7,557 nt of DNA from Candidatus Roizmanbacteria bacterium CG10_big_fil_rev_8_21_14_0_10_45_7 (GTDB lineage Bacteria; Patescibacteriota; Microgenomatia; UBA1406). Both the position numbers and the translations under genes were made by a program. The DNA lies in NCBI GenBank assembly GCA_002793745.1, contig PFEE01000063.1, forward strand, positions 1 through 7,557. Direction: 5' to 3'. The notes beneath the pieces were generated by a model. The model saw only the letters and a program-made list of their open reading frames with translations, had not been told where the DNA came from and did not search any database. Every line of letters begins with the position of its first letter. Position 1 is the first letter of the stretch. This document shows positions 5,302-7,557 of this stretch, piece by piece.

Positions 5302-5844
5302 ATGTCTAAAATTGGAAAACAACCAGTGATATTGCCAGAAGGAACCAGCCTGCGGGTTGAGGGCTCAATGGTGCATATACAGGGACCAAAAGGTGCGCTT
5401 ACCGTTACCATCCCACCGTTTTTTTCGGTGACGGTTGCTGACAAAACCGCAACGGTAGCGGTCACCAAAGAACGCGAAAACAGCTCAGCCTTGCATGGAT
5501 TACACCGTACCTTACTGGCAAATGCCGTAAAAGGTGTTACTGCCGGGTGGGAAAAAGTACTTGAAATACAGGGAACTGGATACCGCGGAGCCATGGAAGG
5601 AGCCAATTTGGTGTTGCGTCTTGGTTTTTCGCACCAAGTGACGTTTACCCCTCCTGAGGGTATTGGGGTTGCTTTGAAAGGTAACAAAATTATGGTAACG
5701 GGCATCGATAAACAACAGGTGGGTGAAGTTGCCGCTTCAGTAAAGCGTATCCGCCCTCCGGATCACTATAAAGGAAAAGGTATTCGATATGTCGGTGAAG
5801 TTATCCGCATCAAGCCAGGCAAGAAGGCAAAGGCGGCTGTATAA
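5302..5844 (+). CDS. rplF: 50S ribosomal protein L6 (uL6)
   Basis: L6 lies near the base of the L7/L12 stalk and the sarcin-ricin loop, where translation factors bind. The 180-residue product starts MSKIGKQPVILPEGTSLRVE, the standard opening, with VHIQGPKGAL at 24-33. The second half of the tandem alpha/beta domains contains VLEIQGTGYRGAMEGANLVL at 86-105, HQVTFTPPEGI at 111-121, GIDKQQVGEVAASVKRIRPP at 134-153, and YKGKGIRYVGE at 156-166, which is the L6 signature. Length is normal (about 177-180). A nine-base gap plus the leader of rplR follows. It has only a weak ribosome binding site. Confidence 0.98.
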   Translation: MSKIGKQPVILPEGTSLRVEGSMVHIQGPKGALTVTIPPFFSVTVADKTATVAVTKERENSSALHGLHRTLLANAVKGVTAGWEKVLEIQGTGYRGAMEGANLVLRLGFSHQVTFTPPEGIGVALKGNKIMVTGIDKQQVGEVAASVKRIRPPDHYKGKGIRYVGEVIRIKPGKKAKAAV

Positions 5845-5845
5845 C

Positions 5846-5853
5846 AAAGGGAG
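5846..5853 (+). promoter_or_regulatory. Shine-Dalgarno site of rplR, decides its start
   Basis: AAAGGGAG contains the GGAG core (5850-5853) and touches the ATG at 5854 directly, leaving no spacing for that codon. It lies nine bases before the ATG at 5863, a normal distance. It therefore favours 5863 as the rplR start. Confidence 0.65.
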
Positions 5854-5862
5854 ATGTTTATT

Positions 5863-6216
5863 ATGCTTATAAAAGGATTATTAAAACAAATAAAAAAATC
5901 ACGTTTCCGAAGAGTAAAGCGCGTTCGTATGGCGGTTATGGCACAAAAGCGAGCTCGCCTCAGTGTATTTCGATCAAACAAGCATATTGCGGCGCAGATT
6001 ATTGACGATATAAGCAAAAAAACAGTGGCGGCAGTCAGCGATAGGGGAATTATCGGCAATAAGCAGGAGCGCGCGAAAGCAGTCGGTCTGGCACTCGCTC
6101 AGGAAGCAAAGAAGAAAAAAGTTACTCAAGTGGCTTTTGATCGTGCCTGGTATAAATTTCATGGTCGTGTTCGGGCATTGGCAGAAGGCGCCAAAGAGGG
6201 AGGATTGCAATTTTAA
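5863..6216 (+). CDS. rplR: 50S ribosomal protein L18 (uL18)
   Basis: L18 binds 5S rRNA with L5 and anchors it in the central protuberance. From the ATG at 5863 the product is 117 residues, the same length as E. coli L18. It has a basic N-terminal tail ([13 protein letters not shown], 11-23), [17 protein letters not shown] at 32-48, and the diagnostic [20 protein letters not shown] at 91-110 ending KEGGLQF. An in-frame ATG at 5854 would add MFI. I prefer 5863 because the GGAG motif at 5850-5853 is nine bases before it and would abut 5854. The region is preceded by rplF and followed by an 11-nt gap before rpsE. Confidence 0.96.
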   Translation: MLIKGLLKQIKKSRFRRVKRVRMAVMAQKRARLSVFRSNKHIAAQIIDDISKKTVAAVSDRGIIGNKQERAKAVGLALAQEAKKKKVTQVAFDRAWYKFHGRVRALAEGAKEGGLQF

Positions 6217-6227
6217 TTTAATACCAT

Positions 6228-6662
6228 ATGGAAGAACTACAAGAAGAAGTATTGCACATACGTCGTGTTTCAAGAAAAACGGTGGGTGGTAACCGTGCAT
6301 CGTTTTCAGTGCTCGTTGGTGTAGGTGACCGGAAAGGAACGTTTGGATTAGGGCTGGCTAAGGCTCCAGAAGTGCCCATTGCTATTCGCAAAGCTACCGC
6401 GCAGGCGCGTAAACATGTAATTAAGGCAAATCTTAAGGGAACCACGATCCCCTATGACGTTGACTTTAAATTTAAAGCAGTACGTATTTTGCTTAAACCG
6501 GCTCCTCCTGGAACCGGATTAAAAGCGGGAAGTGTGGTGCGTCAGATTTTGTCACTGGCCGGTGTTAAGGATATTTCGGCAAAATTGTACGGCTCAAGCA
6601 ACCGGCTCAATTTAAGCAAGGCTTTGTTTATGGTATTTCAGCAGTTAAAGAAACAGGTATAA
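6228..6662 (+). CDS. rpsE: 30S ribosomal protein S5 (uS5)
   Basis: S5 helps set decoding accuracy and forms part of the mRNA entry tunnel; its N-terminal loop is the site of spectinomycin resistance changes. The 144-residue product has the double-stranded-RNA-binding-like N-terminal domain with RRVSRKTVGGNRASFSVLVG at 12-31 and AKAPEVPIAIRKATAQARK at 44-62, and the C-terminal domain with PGTGLKAGSVVRQILSLAGV at 94-113 and AKLYGSSNRLNL at 118-129. It is shorter than E. coli S5 (167), with both ends trimmed. The loop has GGNR where E. coli has KGGR. The ATG follows an 11-nt gap in context ccatATG; a GGGAGG at 6198-6203 is 24 nt upstream, too far to serve. No rpmD follows. Confidence 0.98.
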   Translation: MEELQEEVLHIRRVSRKTVGGNRASFSVLVGVGDRKGTFGLGLAKAPEVPIAIRKATAQARKHVIKANLKGTTIPYDVDFKFKAVRILLKPAPPGTGLKAGSVVRQILSLAGVKDISAKLYGSSNRLNLSKALFMVFQQLKKQV

Positions 6663-6670
6663 CCACGAAT

Positions 6671-7117
6671 ATGGTACTTCATGCATTAAAACCGCTCGTT
6701 GCAAGACGGCAAAAGCGTGTCGGTCAGGGATGGGCATCGGGTGCCGGAACATTTTCCGGACGGGGCGCCAATGGCCAAAAGAAACGCGGACAAATGTACT
6801 CTAACTTTACCGGCGGCCAAATGCTTATGTCAAAGGGTTTGCCTATGCTTCGCGGAAAATCTAAAAATAAGCCGTTGCATCGCCGCGTTACCATTACGTT
6901 GCGTCAGCTTGAGCGATCCCAGTATTTCAAGAGCGGTTCTCTGGTTAATCCTGAAGAGTTAATAAAAGCAGGTCTTATGCGTGTTTCGGAAGCTCATACG
7001 TCAATAGCACGTATAGTGGGAACCGGCGAGATAACCAAAAAACTCAGAATTGCCATCGGGGCAACGAGCTCGGCAATTAAAAAAATCCAACATGCAGGAG
7101 GAACGCTCACTCCTTAA
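6671..7117 (+). CDS. rplO: 50S ribosomal protein L15 (uL15)
   Basis: L15 is a late assembly protein that threads a basic extension into 23S rRNA. The 148-residue product starts MVLHALKP, matching 'MxLhxLkP', then has the Gly/Arg/Lys-rich extension (RVGQGWASGAGTFSGRGANG at 16-35, with QKKRG) and FTGGQM at 46-51. The C-terminal globular part carries IVGTGEITKKLRI at 115-127 and AIKKIQHAGG at 135-144, the family signature. Length is normal. It directly follows rpsE after 8 nt, the position at which L30 would otherwise be encoded between them. Its last 26 nt overlap the start of secY in another frame. The start context is gaatATG without a Shine-Dalgarno site. Confidence 0.98.
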   Translation: MVLHALKPLVARRQKRVGQGWASGAGTFSGRGANGQKKRGQMYSNFTGGQMLMSKGLPMLRGKSKNKPLHRRVTITLRQLERSQYFKSGSLVNPEELIKAGLMRVSEAHTSIARIVGTGEITKKLRIAIGATSSAIKKIQHAGGTLTP

Positions 7118-7557
7118 CGTCCTTAGAGACGTATGGCACAACCGCACCCTGCGGTCGAAGGTATTGTTTACCTTTGCTATGTTGTTCGTGTTCCGTCTTT
7201 GTTCATTCATCACGGTTCCATCGATTGATACCGTCCGACTGCGGGAGCTCTTTTCCACCAATCAATTCTTAGTGCTGCTGGATATTTTCAGTGGAGGCAC
7301 GCTCGTCAACTTTTCTATATTGGCCATAGGGCTTAATCCCTATATCAATGCGTCTATAGCCATACAATTGCTTACTTCGGTATATCCTCCCCTGGAAGCA
7401 CTGGCCAAAGAGGGAGAATATGGACGTTTTAAGATTAACCAATACACCCGTTTGCTGACACTGCCCATTGCTTTCTTGCAGGGCATCGGTATGTACTTTT
7501 TTTTGCTGAATCAAAAAATTCTTTCACCCTTGCCGTTTTTTGATCTGTTGGTATTTG
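7092..7557 (+). CDS. secY: Protein translocase subunit SecY, N-terminal part; 3' end outside window
   Basis: SecY is the membrane channel through which SecA- or ribosome-bound proteins cross or enter the inner membrane. The frame from ATG 7092 is open to the window end and gives 155 residues. The N-terminal RSKVLFTFAMLFVFRLCSFI at 21-40 aligns with the family's 'LR.kILFt...l.iyRlgs.ipvPgid' and is the first membrane segment; TVPSID follows. LLDIFSGGTLVNFS (62-75) is the plug region. SILAIGLNPYINASIAIQLL at 75-94 fully fits the SecY signature 1 pattern as I recall it. KEGEYGRFKINQYTR (106-120) is the cytosolic loop before the third segment. The start lies 26 nt inside rplO; no other ATG, GTG or TTG occurs in frame before the first membrane segment, and a usual N-terminal length supports 7092. 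Confidence 0.95.
   Translation, partial: MQEERSLLNVLRDVWHNRTLRSKVLFTFAMLFVFRLCSFITVPSIDTVRLRELFSTNQFLVLLDIFSGGTLVNFSILAIGLNPYINASIAIQLLTSVYPPLEALAKEGEYGRFKINQYTRLLTLPIAFLQGIGMYFFLLNQKILSPLPFFDLLVF
7096..7102 (+). promoter_or_regulatory. AGGAGGA Shine-Dalgarno-like sequence inside the rplO/secY overlap
   Basis: This strong match to the anti-Shine-Dalgarno partner starts two bases after the secY ATG, so it cannot serve that codon. The codons at suitable distance in the secY frame are CTC (7110) and CTT (7113), not normal starts. It may be chance (it codes for part of Q-E-E in SecY and A-G-G-T in L15) or may hold terminating ribosomes near the secY start. Confidence 0.4.
7141..7155 (+). repeat. 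6-bp inverted repeat early in secY
   Basis: ACCGCA (7141-7146) and TGCGGT (7150-7155) are exact reverse complements with a CCC loop. It begins 23 nt after the rplO stop codon, within secY codons 17-22. No T tract follows closely enough for an intrinsic terminator, and it lies inside coding sequence. It could pause or slow the first ribosomes on secY, but this is speculation. Confidence 0.35.

Noticed and set aside
5184..5705. 173-codon open frame on the minus strand across rpsH and rplF
   Set aside because: It spans the ends of two certain genes in antisense and shows no family features; long antisense frames are common over conserved ribosomal genes.
6699..6962. 87-codon plus-strand frame inside rplO
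   Set aside because: It is an alternative frame of L15 with no recognisable protein pattern and no start signal.
7497..7504. Run of eight T in secY as a possible terminator tail or frameshift site
   Set aside because: No GC-rich stem precedes it and it encodes Phe-Phe-Leu in a membrane segment.

Overview
The window is a continuous, single-strand stretch of a bacterial S10-spc ribosomal protein operon. It runs from the 3' part of rplD (L4) to the 5' part of secY. I see nineteen genes, all on the + strand: rplD(partial)-rplW-rplB-rpsS-rplV-rpsC-rplP-rpmC-rpsQ-rplN-rplX-rplE-rpsN-rpsH-rplF-rplR-rpsE-rplO-secY(partial). The order is the classical bacterial one, with one gene missing: there is no rpmD (L30) between rpsE and rplO.

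The likely source is a Patescibacteria (CPR) bacterium. This is inference from four things: the missing L30 gene (reported as a general trait of CPR genomes), very tight packing with seven gene overlaps, compact proteins with short ends (L2 lacks about 24 N-terminal residues relative to E. coli; S5 and S3 have no C-terminal extension), and divergence at positions that are nearly invariant elsewhere in L2, L5, L16 and S3. UGA is a true stop for rplB, rplX and rplE, so the code is the standard bacterial one. That argues against Gracilibacteria/Absconditabacteria, in which UGA is read as glycine. I cannot name a lineage below this level, and L30 loss alone also occurs in other bacteria.

Layout: positions 1-3480 hold the S10-operon part (L4, L23, L2, S19, L22, S3, L16, L29, S17). 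Positions 3484-7117 hold the spc part (L14, L24, L5, S14, S8, L6, L18, S5, L15). Position 7092 onward encodes the N-terminal 155 residues of the translocon subunit SecY. The longest non-coding gap is 30 nt (569-598), so no room exists for an internal RNA gene, and I see no promoter or terminator. The genes are probably co-transcribed from a promoter upstream of the window, with translation of neighbours coupled through overlaps.

The products build both subunits: L4, L22 and L23 lie at or near the exit tunnel, L2 and L16 near the peptidyl-transferase centre, L5 and L18 in the 5S rRNA region, S3 and S5 at the mRNA entry, and S19 in the head. SecY then receives nascent membrane proteins from the tunnel exit. 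I found no novel system. The points worth a second look are the scarcity of Shine-Dalgarno sites with a recurring ATATG start context, the 26-nt rplO/secY overlap, and substitutions at functional residues of L2, L16, S3 and L5.
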